From Antennarius striatus (Eukaryota > Chordata > Actinopteri > Lophiiformes > Antennariidae): 64,000 nucleotides of DNA. The DNA lies in the NCBI RefSeq assembly GCF_040054535.1, contig NC_090779.1, positions 21,004,501 to 21,068,500 on the forward strand. Direction: 5' to 3'. The notes under the pieces were generated by a model, which saw nothing but the letters and a program-made list of their open reading frames with translations, searched no databases and was not told the origin of the DNA. Position numbers and translations under genes: made by a program. Shown here piece after piece: positions 63,854-64,000 of this stretch. Position 1 is the stretch's first letter; each line of letters begins with the position of its first letter.

Positions 63854-64000
63854 GTGAGTGCTCCCGCGTCACGCCTACAGCGAAATCAGTGGGGGATTAA
63901 AAAAAAGACGTGATTTAAAGACGCTTTTAATAAATTTGGTCATGAAAGATCTAGATAAAGACGAACCTTTTTTAAATACTTGATCGTGTTGGTGTTTGTG
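63854..64000 (+). other. glg1: start of GLG1 intron 9
   Basis: Begins with GTGAGTG after the split codon AT|G. The gene continues beyond the window. Confidence 0.85.

Overview
The window reads as vertebrate nuclear DNA, most probably from a ray-finned (teleost) fish. The genes are split by GT-AG introns. The spacers are rich in CA/TG microsatellites, and a fish-type tRNA-derived SINE is present. The three large genes match vertebrate families and keep a gene order known from human 16q23.1 (MLKL, RFWD3, GLG1, all on one strand). I cannot name the species. The gene models below were built by hand from reading frame, splice sites and family resemblance; no search was run.

Layout. Bases 1-29,700 are a gene-poor stretch of AT-rich sequence, microsatellites, one SINE, and one local duplication (about 1,171-1,343 and 4,866-5,051). 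I found no convincing protein gene there, only one exon-like candidate on the minus strand at 13,591-13,680. Bases 29,731-35,072 (minus strand) hold a complete small gene of five short coding exons, the longest 80 nt, encoding a 62-residue acylation-type protein that I recognise as OCC1 (C12orf75). A TATA box lies upstream at 35,332-35,339. Bases 36,921-38,022 form a 1.1 kb element with terminal inverted repeats and a six-base target duplication.

Bases 40,320-45,392 (plus) encode MLKL, the necroptosis pseudokinase. A candidate interferon-responsive promoter and first noncoding exon lie near 38,270-38,371. An interspersed repeat with a strong hairpin follows at about 46,014-46,590. Bases 48,096-53,586 (plus, noncoding first exon ending at 47,166) encode RFWD3, a RING/WD40 E3 ligase, complete at 720 residues. 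Bases 55,127-63,853 (plus) encode the first nine exons (488 residues) of GLG1, which runs off the right edge.

The genes do not form a pathway. MLKL acts in inflammatory cell death, RFWD3 in DNA-crosslink repair and replication stress, and GLG1 in the Golgi. What links them is conserved synteny. OCC1 is the odd neighbour, because in human it lies on chromosome 12. I saw no prokaryotic, viral or CRISPR features, and no tRNA or rRNA gene that I could support.
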